A DNA stretch of 64,000 bases from Helopsaltes ochotensis. Lineage: Eukaryota; Chordata; Aves; Passeriformes; Locustellidae. The DNA lies in assembly GCA_013400155.1 (NCBI GenBank), contig VXBM01000056.1:961828-1025827 (forward strand). The letters run 5' to 3'. The notes beneath the pieces are model-generated. The model worked only from the letters and a program-made list of their open reading frames with translations, ran no database searches and had not been told where the DNA came from. Positions 12,337 to 25,444 of the stretch are shown piece by piece. Position 1 is the stretch's first letter; every line of letters begins with the position of its first letter. The position numbers were made by a program, and so were the translations under genes.

Positions 12337-13997
12337 TCCAAGGGGAAAGGGGGAGGAGTTTAGGGAGGAGACAGGCTGTAACACGAGCAGCACGGGGGGA
12401 AGGATTATGGTTGTCCCACGAAAGTGTAAACGAGGGGGAAGGAGCCAGGGAAATATGGGGGGGGAAACTGGTTTGGCCACATTCCATATGAGGCAATGAT
12501 ACACTTGACAATAGATACACTGGATGGCCCATTTAAGTAAGACAAAGGAGGAAGCCAAGGGTGGGACCCAGAGAGGATGGCATGTGTGAAGACAGGGAGA
12601 GGATGACAGGGATGGGGGAAGGAAGAGTGCAGGATGGAAAAGTGGGGGAAGGAAGGGGTAAAAGGGAATGGGGTTTCTCCTACCACATTATTATAATATA
12701 ATAACACGATACAACAGGGATGCAGAAGATGAGTACTGCAGTCCCAAGTCATTGAAAACAAAAAATAAGTGGAAATCCATGGAAAGGGGCTGTGGAATTT
12801 GGACCATTAAGGCATAGGTGTGACGCAAGGAACTTGCAGGTGATTGAGAAGCCCCGTGAGCAAACGAAGGTGTTGGCTTGGTGCCTCTGCCCGAATTGCC
12901 ATCACCCTCTGGCATTTTTCTATGGCCTGAGCAGCAGCCGTTGCCTGCTGGAGGCCTACAGGAAATTTTAAGAAGCAGATTCTGCAGCAGAGGCTTGCAG
13001 TGAGGCACTGGCTCCTGGAATACATGGTGGATCTTCCTGTGGGAAAGAGATGGTGCCTGCTCCTCTGTCCCCTCCGGGCACCCGAGCGGAAGATCCCTCA
13101 TTCACTTGTGCACAATGTGATAATTGAGAGGGAGTTTCCTGGAGCTGAATGCTGCCTGCCCGGGGTCAGCAGCTGCTCTTCCATCTTGCCTTTCTTTGAC
13201 ATCCCATATGAACCCCCAGCATGGAGTTGGAGGGAGCCCTCCGAGCTGATGAGCGTCTGTTGCTAAGAGACGGCTCCTGGAAGAGCAACAGTCATCAGCT
13301 TGTTGGGAGTGGATAACGAACTGTGAGGTAAGGCAGACTGAAAACACTTCTACTTCTCTACATTAACTACAAAAATAATAACATGGGGTATTCTGGCTGC
13401 TCTTGGACCATGGAGGTGTTTAGGCCAAAGTGTGGCAGAGTCCAGCATCTGCTGGGTCCTGTCTGTGTTCTCCACCTGTCACACAGAGACATGCAGGGAC
13501 CATTAACAGGTCAATGTGGTGCTGCTCAGAAGCTGTGTGGGGCCCAGCCTTACTGAACTCTGGTAGATGAAGCGTGTCTGCTGAGTTATAGTCCTACTAG
13601 AGAGAGATTCATCGCTCCTGCTAGGAGATAATGCATTTCAGGGTGTTTTTTGGAATGTCACACATCTCTGCTGGGAGAGTGGAGGCAGGGCATGGAGTCA
13701 CTCATCCCAAGCACGCTGCACTTTGTGCCTCACCCTTCCCAGATAATTCTTTGGTCCATTTAACATCAAAAAAAATCATGCCTGTGAGCCCTTTGCAAGA
13801 AACAGTGTGGGATTTGTGCCTTGTGAGGCCTCATCCTACCCAGGAACACCCTCCTGGCTGGTAGGAAGCCCCTTGGCCAGCGCAGCTTCTTCTCTCTCCT
13901 TCACCCCCGTGGTGTTTCAGCAGTTTGGGACGGGAGGGCCTGCTTCCAGATGATCAATGGGGCAGCACTGGCATCCCTTCTGCTCTGAGGGCAGCAT

Positions 13998-14033
13998 GAG
14001 CTCAGCACGGAGCTCAGCACGGAGCTCAGCCGT
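13998..14033. repeat. 12-bp tandem repeat, three copies
   Basis: GAGCTCAGCACG occurs twice exactly, followed by a third copy whose last three bases differ. Short minisatellite-like array. Confidence 0.85.
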
Positions 14034-17000
14034 GCTTTGCAGTGAAGCACCCCTCCCTTGTCCTGCACAGTCGCTTGCTGCACATTAGAGGAACGTGGTG
14101 AAAATTTATGTATGATTTCTCTGCCTTCAGATGGAACAGAAATACCATTCTGTCAGAGAAGTGGGCTTCGACAGAGCTGAATGGCTCAAAGAATGGTTCC
14201 TATCAAGGCTGATAATCTTTCCTGGTGATAACACAGTGGATTATACAGCGATTGGATGTTGAGAGTAGCTGACCTTAATCTCCCTTAACTTTGGTTTTCT
14301 TTCCCATCTGATAATAATGGAGAAAGTACAACAAGTGCCATAGAAGATTACACACATCCTGCCACACTTTGCAGATGGTTGATACAAAACTCAGAGACAA
14401 TGCTAAAATATTTAAAAACCCCACAAAAAATGAAACAGTGTATTCAGCTCCTTTTGTGAGGCTGTGGCTAAGGAAACAGCCAGCCAGCCTGAAATGGACA
14501 ATATAAATGTAAGTAGATCTTATTAAGATTCTGTGTGGCTGTTAAACCATCCTCAGCCGTCGCTTCCAGCTTAGCGTCACTGCTAATGGTGAAGAGGGGA
14601 AGAGATTAGTTTAGGCTGCTTTGAGACATCACAGATATACGTGGGAGGCATCCTCTGTTTCTTGAACTTGTATTTCACTGACCTGCTATGTGACGAGTGG
14701 AGTGCCAAAAATACAGAAGAGTTGGCACATAAAATCCATGTCTACTCTATCTACTCTGTCAAGGCTAGAAAAAAAAAGTCCTGAATGAGCCTTGGAGAGT
14801 CAACAAATCACTAAAATAGCAGCTAAAAGAGGAAGTTCAGCACGAGTTCAAGTCATTAAAATTCCCTCTAATGTATGCTCTCACAGACCAGCGGGCTGAG
14901 TGTGATCCCAGGGAGTGGAAGGATGTGTGTGAACTGGTGTGCAGGGGGAAAGCGGACAAGGTTGATATTGCTGACCTTCAGCGTGAAAGCCTGATCATTC
15001 CTGTCATTGGAGATAGCAATGTGGGAAGAAAAGGTCAGTGGAGCAGCTCTGAGCTGGAAATGGGGAGAAATGGGCTTTTGCATGGCTTTCTTGGGCAAAT
15101 CCCCACCTGTGTGCAGAGCGTGGCACATTTATATCTCGGACTTTTGCTGGTGCTTGCACAAAGTCTCAAGGGGAAGGCAGCTAGGTACGGGAATGGCTGT
15201 GGTGGAGTATAAACATAGATTCTTCATTTAGGAAACACTCCTTTCTAATGGTAATATTTGGCTAATGAGCAGACAAGACCTATTAAGTGTGAATGTGTTC
15301 TTTTTATGTACTTCCACACAGGCAATGTGGGAAAAAAAGAGACTTACAACTGGATTGTCCATGTTAGCCACATTTCTCATTGCCTCCAAAGGGAGTTCTG
15401 TTCAGGAAGTGCAAAGCAGGCCTGGAAAATATATTTCCATTTATTCAGTAGTTCTGAGATTGCAAACGATAGAGACTGGTCAAAAGAAATACCAGGGGTG
15501 TCTCATATCCATGTGTTGCTTCATGAAACATCTGAAAATGGCAATGAAAAAGCAGAGATTGCAGAATGAGATTACCAGGGAGCAGGATGATAACATGAAA
15601 GCCTCTGTCCTCTGCTTGTACAATACACATGTGGTCAGAAAAATAAAGGCAGCAAACTATCTTACTATATAACAGACAAGGATTTTCATAGCTGTTATTT
15701 GGGATGCATGGAAAGTAGAAAATGGCTTTACACAAGAGAGTCACTTGTTAACTTTGGATATGTGATATGTGAATGTATAACTGAGATAAAAAAATCATCT
15801 GGTTTCATCCTTCTTGTCAGGCAGTATTTGCATTCAGAAGCTCCAGATGTAGCATTGAGTAGCTAAGGAATATATGACAGAATATTGTAAAGCTAACTGA
15901 CATTGTGCACAAGAAAATTAGTTTCCTTTTATTGCTGTTTTAAATAGAACAGATTTGATCAGTCTTGGCCCTCTCAATAGGCAAAAAGAGGTGACTAGAC
16001 CGCAAATGCCTGTGAAGCTGCCTGAAGGCACGACAGCTGCTGGAGAAAGGGTCCCTCTTTGTGACTTGCAGAGGTGTCAGGTGGCTGAGGGTCTCTGCCA
16101 CAGGAGAGCAATGTGTAACAGCAGCATCTCGGGACCACGCTGTGAGAACTGGGCTTTAAATCCGTTGCCCATCATTCTAGCCAGTCCAGTGCATCATCCC
16201 TGGAGCAGAAATCCCCCACCTGTGGCATGCTCATCCCCCTGCCCCTTGCTGCAAACTCCCAAGAGCTCTGGGAGCTGCATCAGCTCGGGAGCAGAGGCAG
16301 GAGCAAGAGCTGGACCTGTTGGGGAGACCGAGGTGGAGGCACTGCCAAGCCCTGCCTGTGTGCGGGTAACTTGTCCTCCAGCTCAGCTCAACCTCTGTGC
16401 CCAGCACTGCCCTGAGGTTCCGAAACCAGCTCTGCTCTGGGGGAGATTCTCCAAAAGCCTTTTCCAACAAGGGGAAATTTGTAATGCAGATCCCTGCTCT
16501 AGCATCAGGGGTTTTTTGGTTTGTTTTTCTGTAGGAACAAAGGGATATATGCCTTGTCCTGTATTGTTTTGTGTCATTAGGTCCTGAGGCAGACAATGAA
16601 AGCTGTAATTCAGCTGTGATCTGCTGCCATCCATCCACCTCACATCCCTGGTACCAAATCTCCTGAGACAAAGCACCTCCTTAACCAAATTCAAGCCCAG
16701 CTCACTCTATGGGAAGGAGCTGCCCCTGACCTTCTGCCATCCTTTTGTGTCCTCCTGAGGGGCTGAGCTGCCAAACCAAAGGGAGCAGATGGGGCAGGAA
16801 TCCAGCTAGCACTGGCAGGTCAGGTGTTTGGCCACCCATGCCTCACCTGCTCTCCAGGTGAGCTGCTGCTAATGCTGGGACTTGTCTGCATTAGCTCCCG
16901 TGTGCTCTTCACTGGTTGTCATCAAGGGCTCTGCCTTTCCATTTTGACTGTTTAAAAGGCCTTTTTAAATTAGGTTGTTGATGCATTTCTGTCTGTACAG

Positions 17001-18869
17001 AATTTCACAAGTTAGAATGGCTTCCTGCACCCCTTTGGGTTTTGTTGTAGTTCTGTAGTTACAGTGATGGAAAGGGATTCTCCAGGAGCTGCCAGCCCTG
17101 CCAGTGTGTCCCTGCTGGTGGCACCGGACTGCGGGCTCTGGGCACGTGGTGACACAGGGTGAGAACAGGAAGCTGAAGATGAATATCTCAATTCTTGCAC
17201 TACCATCCAACCTAAAAGCAGGCTGGGAAGTAGCACATATCCCAGTGACAGTGAAGCCTGCATCCTCTAAGTCCAGCTGCATTAGAGCCTAAAGTGAGCT
17301 GAGCTCCCTAATGGACACACGCCGTGTTTTTGAGCATCCTGCATCTTCTGCTGATTGTCTGCTGCCGAGCCCTCGTTTCCAGCAGGGCTGGGCTTTCCAC
17401 TGCACGCCAGCAGCCACTCTTCCAAACTTCCTTGATTGTATCTGTGCCTGTTGCTTGGTGCTTGAGTGATGAAATGGAAGGCAGCAAGAGTGACAAAGAT
17501 TAAATGAGCAGCGAGAGGAACCTGAGCTGAATTTTGGGAGAGTAATTAGTGGTGCCAGTGGCTCCAAGCTGAATAAGGGGGTTTGCTTTCTGCTATTATC
17601 CGTGTGACACTGGGGAAACACCAGGCAACTCCCTCCTGATTCTTCTCTAATTAAAAGGTTTTTATGTGTAAGGTCTGTAATATACGAGGAAGTGATAAAT
17701 TAAACATCATGAGTTTCCCACTCTGTGCTGGTGCTGCAGCAGGAAATAGATTCTGCATCTCACAGCGAGGCCAGTAAAGAAACTGCCCCTTTCCCTCTGC
17801 AAACAGGAGCTGGTGGCACTTCCAGCCTGGAGGCATCCTGCCAGGTTTGCTGTGCCTGGGGACAGCGGCCAGTGTGAGCCAACTGGCCGTGGGATGTAGG
17901 AGCCATCCCTTGGGTGAAGGCAAAATAAATGCTCTGAGTGTGGTAGAGCTCTGCTGGCATGAGTCCAGGAGGGGAAAGCAAAGGAATTGTTTCCTTCCAG
18001 CAGCGAGAAAGTAATAGTAGAGATGCTTCAAGCAGTTGTTGCTTCCCCTGGGCTGCACTGGCCTCTTTCCCAGGACACAGGGTTGAAAATGCAGCTTTTC
18101 TGCCAAACTGCAGTAGCTCTGGCTACTGATGGCTTTCCCCACACTTCCCTCGTGGTGGGCTGGAGAGCTGGGAGGAGACTGGCAGCCCAGAGGGATGGAG
18201 CAGGAGGAAATTGCATCCATCTGCCCTCCAAGGTATGGTATCCCTGCCGGGACAGGAGCCATGACCAAGAAATATCACCCTCTGCTCCCAGCTGTCCTCC
18301 TGAGCACTGGGAAAACAACGCATGTAATGTCCTGGGGTGACTCCCAAATTTTTCTCAAACCAGGACATGCAGTAAAACAAAATGCACACGGACAAAGAAA
18401 GGAATGCTTCAAGATGATCCTAGAGGATTTTTTTTTTGAAAAAAATCTTACATGTCAATGCTTTTATAAATTTTTTAAAGGCTTGGTTAGATTGAAAGGG
18501 AAAAGGGAGGTTGTTTTCCTGTGGTTTGGACTCAGTGTTTAAAAAATATAGCTGTAGGTGAAAAATAGTTGCAAAATAAAATTTAAATCTGCTCCTCAAT
18601 GCCAAAAGAATGCCAAAATGTAACTTTTCAGGTCCTAAGCCCAGGTTTTAAGCCCGACTAGAACAACTCAAGAGTTCAGTATCATGTTGAAATACTTGAG
18701 TGAATCCAAATCTGTGTGTTCTAGAGAAAAAGCTTTCTTTCCAAAAAGGTTCATTAAACTCTCCATAAGCATCACCTCCTGGCCTGTCCTTGCACTAGAA
18801 GGAATGGTTTGTTACTATCCTTCGGAAGGATTTTTTATATTTTAATAGGTAAAATGCATGCATAGTATA

Positions 18870-19200
18870 AACACACCAAAAAGAGCACACCCTATTGAAT
18901 TTTCAGATACAAGTATTTTAAATCTGGTCTTTTTCAAAACTGCAGGCATGCATTATTTACACTGGAGAATAATAATGTAACAAAGCTGTATTAGATTAAA
19001 ATTGTTCCATAAAATATTATGATTATCATTTTTGTAGCATGACTTAAGGTGAGCAATTTATACAAAAATATGAATTATTTTCTGTTACAAAAAAATTATT
19101 CAGTGTGGGCTCTGTGTATTACAGTTATTAATCTTTCTATTTAAATGCAAATTTTTCCTTTCAACTGAGAGCTAAAGATACTTTTTATACAACTAATAAA
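18870..19200. promoter_or_regulatory. Candidate conserved noncoding element
   Basis: Very AT-rich but not repetitive, with multiple TTATTAAT, ATTTAAAT and AATAATGTAAC words and no sensible frame. Candidate enhancer by texture only; a plain AT-rich isochore segment is the alternative. Confidence 0.18.
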
Positions 19201-19578
19201 ACACAGCTCTGATCTTCTGATCCCTCGTAAGGAAGATGGCTTTCTCAGTTGTGTTTGGGATGTCTCTGCTGGAACATAGTGTTCCTTTGCAGCAAGGATG
19301 CTCTTCATAAATACATTGAGAGTTACCTGCTCAAAATTAAAAGCTCATTTTTACAGCAAGGTGTGAGTTGGACAATCCTCAGTTATGTGGTTTTTGTGAA
19401 AAGAGAAAAGAGCTAAGAAGAGCAGTGACCTTTCGTGGCCATGTACTGTGCCTGCAATCTAGGAGGGTCATTTATCCTTGGGAAACCTTGGTCTGCATCC
19501 TAGTGGGTTTGGTGTTATGAGAAACCTGAAACTGAGGTTTGTTTGAGAGGCTGGAGTCAGCTCAGGTGGGAGCTGGCC

Positions 19579-19602
19579 GGGTGACTCCGGGAGGGGAGGG
19601 GG
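19579..19602 (+). other. Potential G-quadruplex
   Basis: Four G-runs of three or more, separated by loops of 7, 1 and 1 bases (GGG-TGACTCC-GGG-A-GGGG-A-GGGGG). This satisfies the usual G3+N1-7 rule. No promoter or gene was identified beside it. Confidence 0.5.
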
Positions 19603-20013
19603 ACGGGCTGCTCAGAGGGGTTCCATTGCCCTCTGGAGCAGTTGTTGAAGGTCTGCCAGGCTTTACAGTCACCACAGGGTTTGTGCTGTTCAGAGACTCC
19701 AGAAAGCCTCATTTCATCCCCAGAATGCCAGATGCCCCCAATACCACCACAAACTCCAGGGGCATGGGTGCAGTTTGCTCTGCAGGAGAGTTGGAGAGTC
19801 TGTCTGCACGGTTGCTCTTCCCATGCGCACAGGGGAGAGGAAGTTGTCCCGTTGGACCAGGAGAAGACTTCCAGTGTCTGATCCCTGGGAACTGCAGTCA
19901 GCTGAGGTTTCTGCAGCTCTTGCCATGCATGCAAGAATGTGACAAGGAGAGAGGTAACTCCTGTCTGGCAGCTTGTGTCCTGAAGCAGAAATCAAAGTTG
20001 TTTATGTGATTTC

Positions 20014-20061
20014 TTGTAACTGATAGATAAAGCTTTATAAAGCTTTACCTATCGGTAACAA
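20014..20061. repeat. 48-bp near-perfect palindrome
   Basis: TTGTAAC at the left edge is complemented by GTAACAA at the right edge. The dyad centre lies in AGCTTTA|TAAAGCT between 20037 and 20038, with two AAGCTT words placed symmetrically. Of the 24 base pairs, 21 match and three are mismatched. The size and near-perfection are unusual for chance. Possible origins are a miniature inverted-repeat transposon remnant, a dimeric protein-binding site or an inverted duplication. Confidence 0.8.
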
Positions 20062-20667
20062 TTTCAGGCTAATTTCTGCCAATTTATCATCTGACAAAGT
20101 GCTTCTATTACCTTGAGCAACTCCAAGGACAGCTTCCTTAATAATGTTTAAATTGTTAAAATTTAGTTACCAGTACTAACAAAGGAAGTTGAAAACAACT
20201 GCATCTCCATCTTCCATCCTTGCATGATCACAAAGCTCCCATTCTACCTCCCAAGAGGTGCCGTTTCCTGCTTTCTAGTGGTTTTCCAGGTTCTGCATGG
20301 TCTGGCAGAGCATGTTATCCTCTGGCCACCCTTTGGTCTCCCTTGTTAGTGGGGCTCTGACTCACCCTGGATGGGAGCTTGGCTGCTCCAGCCGGTGGAA
20401 ATGTGAGTAATTGAAAAGGCTGAAGTAGTGAGTGGTGTTATAATTAACTGTCTGTATTAGGCATTTTACAGTTCTGACACCTCGCAAGAGTGGAAGTTTA
20501 ATGAGAATGGAGAGAGGCTCAAAAGCAATCCATTTTCCCAGTAAAGATTGTAATGAAGGTGTGAAATGATGCACAGCTAACTAAACCTGTCTGTAATAGC
20601 CTCTCTGTTATAATGTAGTGATCTGACACTTTGGAAAAACAATACAGTGCATATGTATAAATATATT

Positions 20668-21028
20668 ATATCTATCTCTATCTCTATCTCTATCTATATC
20701 TCTATCTATATCTCTATCTCTATCTCTATCTCTATCTCTATCTCTATCTCTATCTCTATCTCTATCTATATCTATATCTATATCTATATCTATATCTATA
20801 TCTATATCTATATCTATATCATCTATATCTATATCATCTATATCTATATCTATATCTATATCTATATCTATATCTATATCTATATCTATATCTATATCTA
20901 TATCTATATCTATATCTATCTATATCTATGTCTATGTCTATATCTATATCTATATCTATACCTATATCTATATCTATATCTATATCTATATCTATATCTA
21001 TATCTATATCTATCTATATCTATCTCTC
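20668..21028. repeat. Long CTATCT/CTATAT tandem array
   Basis: About 360 bp of six-base units. The left third is mainly CTATCT (20670-20766). The rest is mainly CTATAT with a few CATCTATAT, CTATGT and CTATAC variants (about 20816-20840, 20925-20960). The ordered unit change shows that local variants spread by slippage. Because the unit is six bases, all frames stay open and one gives a 138-residue Ile-Ser/Ile-Tyr repeat, which is not a gene. Confidence 0.97.
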
Positions 21029-24000
21029 CTTGCAGCACTAATTTAATGTATCATGCAACTTGACTGGGTGGGCCACGTGTAGGTCAGGTCCCAAAATGTG
21101 TAAAAAACTGATTGTTGACAAAAAATTTCTCGTTTGCTGTGAGAAATGAATGCAGCCCAAGGAAAGTCCCAGAAAATGTCTCAGAGAGGGCATTCAAGTG
21201 GAGCACAAGGGGCTTGAATGCCTTTGCTGGGGCCAGCTGTGACACAGCACGAAGGATTTCTGTGACCCATTTGCACCGGCACAGCCTCCTCACTACACTC
21301 CTGTCATGAATTCCTTGGCATCTGCCCTGGAGGGGCAGGAAGAGCAAAGGTGTTTTCTCACTATTGCTTCAGAAAAGGCTCAGTCTCCGAGTATCAGTTT
21401 AAATTCCAACAGCAGCAGCTGTAAACAGAGTGCACTTTCCAGAGCAAAACCCTGCAGTCCTCATTGTCCTTGCATCTCTCTGTCTGCAGTTGCAAGGAAT
21501 GCATCAGATTGGGGTGGTGCGACGGGAATGGGAGTGCGGGTGGCACGCACCTCCTGGCTTCTGAGCTGATGTTTGGAAATGGATGCTTTCCTCTGGGATC
21601 TTGTGTCTCCAGATTTCACCTTTATAGGTTTTTGTGTCCCACCCCGGCTGGGTTCCACTCTCAGCTGAGGAGGAGCTGAGTGCCTGTTGAGCCCCGTGCC
21701 CTGCTGGAGCACCCAGACAGTGTGGTGCATGGTCAGGAGGTCATTTCTGCCCACAAACTGGCCCAAAGCAGTCCCCAGCATGGAGCACTGAGGGCTGCTG
21801 CAGGTGTATTGCGCTCACAGGCAGGTTTCCTTCGGAGTGGGTAAATTTGTTTGTTTACCTGGGAGCCATTTGTCACCATTGTCACCTTTGCTCTGAGGCA
21901 GGAGCCCGCTCTCAGCATCCTTACCTGGTGGGAGCACAGGTCTGCTGGCAGCTCGGTATTTCCAGCCAGGCTGAGGGGGCTGAGGGCCAGATCTCTGGGA
22001 GCTCACAGGTCTGATATTTGCCATACTGGAGCCTAAATGCAGACAGGCATGAAGGGCTGCTTCCATTCTGTGCAGCCCTTGCTCCAGTTTGATCCCAAAA
22101 AGCTTTTCCTGGCTGACCTGAATTACCTTTTCCTTTTTTAAATATATAATTTCTATGACTGATATAAATGCCAAGCACACAGATGAAGAATAAAAATGGA
22201 GATAAACACCATGTTAATTGTAATCATTATGTAAATGCCTGAGCCCATAAATTTTAATAATTAGTTTTACTTTTTTTTTTTTTCTCTCCTTGTCAGGACA
22301 TGCATGAATATGGCTGAGCTTTCTTATAGCTGCTGGTAGGATAGAGCCTTGATTGCTACACTACATGAGTTTGGTGTGTGGCATATGGTGAGGTCTCATG
22401 AAACATAATTGTGGAGCACTAATGTTCAGCTCTCCTGTGGGGAGTATCACATCCTGAAGGGTGACTCCTCTCAGTAACACCGAGATCCTATAGGAAAAGA
22501 GCTTCTTTTAAAGATCTCAGCCATATGATTTATGGTAAATAACACTTGTATTCACATATTATGTGTTTCTGCTCTTGAAGTTTGCCCTTGTTGGTGCTCA
22601 AATTTGTTTTTGTTTAGCATGTCACAGGACTTGGAGCAATACAGTTTTGGCAAAATGCGTGGGAAGGCTATGTAAACACCATCCAAGATTTCTATATACT
22701 CACTGCATCCTCTCCAGTATGTTTAAATGCTCCAGCTATGCAGCTAAACTACACCCACTAATACAAGTTAATATAAGTTAATACAAGTTAATACAAAGAC
22801 ATGGTTATATAACGGAAGCACTTTCACTGGAATTTTATAAAGAGAACAAGAGGATCCCCTGAGATATTGTTGTACAAATAACAAAAGACAGAAGCTCAAT
22901 TAGTGAAAGCATGGAAGTGAAAAGTGAGACAAAAATAATGTAGAGTAAAATTCAGTAGGTATATTAGTTTGCAAAGTATACTTTCTTATACGTTAAAGGA
23001 CTGCATTGAGGAATGAATTACCTGCTTTCCCTATGACAGTTTTCTAAACTGAGGTTGTCAGAATTTTTTTGCAGTGTTCTGACTCAAGATAGGAAAAGTC
23101 AATTCCTTAATTCTGCTAGATAGAGGTGTCACACTGATACTTACATTTACTTTTTTCATTACAGGAGAGCAGAAGTTGTCCAGATTTTTTTTTCCATCTT
23201 GTGTTCCCCTGAGACTCCAATAATAACCAGTGATAGTTTTTTTGTCCATATTATTTTAGATTAATATTTTCCAAACAGCAATATGTAGAAGCATGAGCAT
23301 CAACAGTTGGCCAGCAAGTAAAGCAAGAAGGGATTTGGTTTACAGCAATAAATCCAATCCCTATACTTTTACTTTAGAAGCCAACAGTGTGTTTCCAGCA
23401 AGGTGAGACTACATAACAAAATGTTGCACTCTGGCCCACGCCTGCAGAGTTCTTTGGTAATGTGACTTCTGAAGCCCTTTATGCCTTTCCTAGAACAAAG
23501 CCATGGTTTCCTGTCTGATCTCCTAAGAGAGCCCAGGAGCCAGCAGGGCAGCCTGCAGCATGTGCAATATGCAGTTTGCACTGAGTTCAGACACTCCACA
23601 GCCTCATTTCATGCAGCTTCGCACGCTTTAATCCTGCTCCCGTGGTAGTTCTCTCTCTGGGACTGCCAAGCGTCCCTACCAGCCACTGGTCTCATGGGGA
23701 AAGTCCGTTTGTGCAGAATCCTGGGAAGAACCCCTGGAAAATACAGCTGCTAAGGAAAAATAAAATTATCAGTGAAAAGCGTTTCTCAGTTCGGTTGGGT
23801 CAAAATGATTGGTTTTGGCAATCTTCTGTCAATCACTGGTCCCATGTATTTACATAGGGCTTAGTGATGAAACTACTTGGAAACGTGTGAAATTATGTAT
23901 TTTGAACTTAAATCACCCTTCACCAGCTAAAAAGGAAATCCAATACTGACACTGGGAGAAACAGGGTTTGTAAAGGAACTTTCGCAGGGTGAAGCTGGAA

Positions 24001-25305
24001 CTGTCAGGACCAGCTCCTGGTCTGGGGGAATGTGTGGGGCAATGAGATTCAATCCAGTTTTGTGGCATTTGGCTGCAGCCTCCACCTCTGTGTGCTGCTA
24101 ACCTGGAAAGAGAAAAGATATTTTCACAGCAAAGGTTTTCTGTGTAAAGCACCTTGGAAGAATGTATGAATGTGTCTTTTTCTGAAATGGCCGTTTGTTT
24201 CTATATTATTTTTTTATTTTTATGTGGAATCAGAAACTATACAATTCATTTGACTCCTTAAGTTTTCAAGAGTTTCAGAACTTGAGTTGCTTCTTTGCCT
24301 GCCACCAAAAATTGGCAGCTCATTGCCCTACCACAAAGATGCTGTGAGCCAGAGCTTGGTATGGACTTGTTTTGATGAGGATTGATATCAAATTTTAGGG
24401 GTTTTATTTTGCCAAAGTTATGGTTGGATTTGCATGCATGAAAACACAGCCCTGTTCTGTTTCTAGCAATGACAATGCTGGTTCCCTGTGCAGAAGACCC
24501 AGAGAACAGTCTTGAAATTTTCTTTCCAAATGTGATGCACTGGCTGGCTGAAGCAATATGAGCAGCATTGCTTGATTTAACAGCATGAGAGCCTCACAAT
24601 GTGTTTCACTTTATATTATTCTGGAGATAAGAATCTTTAAATACTGAAGGAGCATACAGTGTACAAGCATTGTATTGACATTTTTCTATGCTATCATAAC
24701 CACAGATTCATCTGCTTATCCTTATGTTAGCAGTTTAATTTTAATTCAGGGCAATAATGAAAAAGTGCATTACTGGGGAAAAACAAACTCTTCATAGCCC
24801 GTGTTCCTGATATTTTTTGGGAATTGAATTGCATTTTCTGTTGACAATACTAGGCTATATTTAGGCCTTCTGTGAACATCCATGAACGACAAAAATGTGT
24901 CTGCTAACGTATTGTCAGCCCGAGGAAAACAGACTCTTTGCAGCTCTTGTACTGGGGGGCGGATCTGGAGTCCGCGCCCTGCGGCACTTTTGTTCTGCCA
25001 TTTCCTGTGAGGAATTGGAGCGGCTTCTGGGGTGTGGGGAGGCACTTCTGAGATTGCTGAGCCCGAGCTGGGGCCTGCCCTGCTCTCGAGGTGTCCCTGC
25101 CAAGGCTGGGAGGGGATGGAGCAGGGCTGGGCTGAGCTGCCCCAGCCCCGGGAGAAGATGAGGGTCGGGGTTGAAGTGCTCAGGCAGGGCTGGCTGTTTC
25201 TGCTCGAATGGTCAAAGTTCCCCTCATCTCTGGGGAGTGATTTTAACTGACAACACTGGGAGTCCTTTCTGATGCTGAAAACCAGATCAGTTTCCCTTTT
25301 TTTCT

Positions 25306-25306
<1 letters not shown>
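21029..25306. other. Unique noncoding DNA, no gene seen
   Basis: No exon or transposon recognised. It holds a 10-bp tandem repeat (listed separately). At about 24.95-25.16 kb is a GC-rich patch with a small inverted repeat around GGGCGGA...TCCGCGCCC (24958-24980). Remaining open frames are short. Confidence 0.55.
22760..22798. repeat. 10-bp tandem repeat, four copies
   Basis: AATACAAGTT, AATATAAGTT, AATACAAGTT, then a partial fourth copy. Local slippage product. Confidence 0.85.
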
Positions 25307-25374
<68 letters not shown>

Positions 25375-25375
25375 G

Positions 25376-25444
<69 letters not shown>

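Larger units (their letters stand above)
12092..12716 (-). mobile_element. ERVK-like solo LTR, copy 1
   Basis: A 625-bp LTR reading TGTTGTATCG...CCACCGCA on the minus strand. It is flanked by the exact 6-bp duplication GGGATG (12086-12091 and 12717-12722). A 6-bp duplication is typical of class II (ERVK or alpharetrovirus-like) integrases. On the minus strand a TATA-like CATAAAAA (12329-12336) precedes AATAAA (12233-12238) by about 90 bp. The U3 is purine-rich when read on the plus strand (GGGGGAAGGA-type runs). No internal retroviral sequence lies on either side, so it arose by LTR-LTR recombination. It matches copy 2 at 42785-43416 along its full length. Confidence 0.9.
12723..20013. other. 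Unique noncoding DNA, no gene seen
   Basis: No exon or transposon recognised. The longest frames (210 residues at 15955-16587 plus; 205 residues at 17651-18268 minus) have no family signature and lie in moderately GC-rich DNA where long chance frames are common. GTTGCTAAGAGAC at 13259-13271 faintly resembles an RFX X-box, and GAG|GTAAGG near 13325 resembles a splice donor; neither is enough to call an exon. AT-rich DNA at 18.87-19.2 kb is listed separately. Confidence 0.5.

Noticed and set aside
13259..13330. Possible 5' exon with X-box-like word and GTAAGG donor
   Set aside because: Both motifs are weak and there is no coding or CpG-island support.
12723..13350. Possible retroviral internal region next to ERVK-like LTR copy 1
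   Set aside because: The exact 6-bp duplication immediately flanks the LTR, so the neighbouring DNA is host sequence; no gag, pol or env motif is present.
15955..16587. 210-residue plus-strand frame with several Cys, briefly EGF-like
   Set aside because: Cys spacing does not fit EGF or another domain, the frame is not flanked by plausible splice signals, and the DNA is GC-moderate where chance frames are long.
17651..18268. 205-residue minus-strand frame
   Set aside because: No motif, no codon bias that I can see, and competing frames on the other strand.
20647..21063. 138-residue Ile-Ser/Ile-Tyr repeat protein
   Set aside because: Direct translation of the six-base satellite; all frames are open for the same reason.
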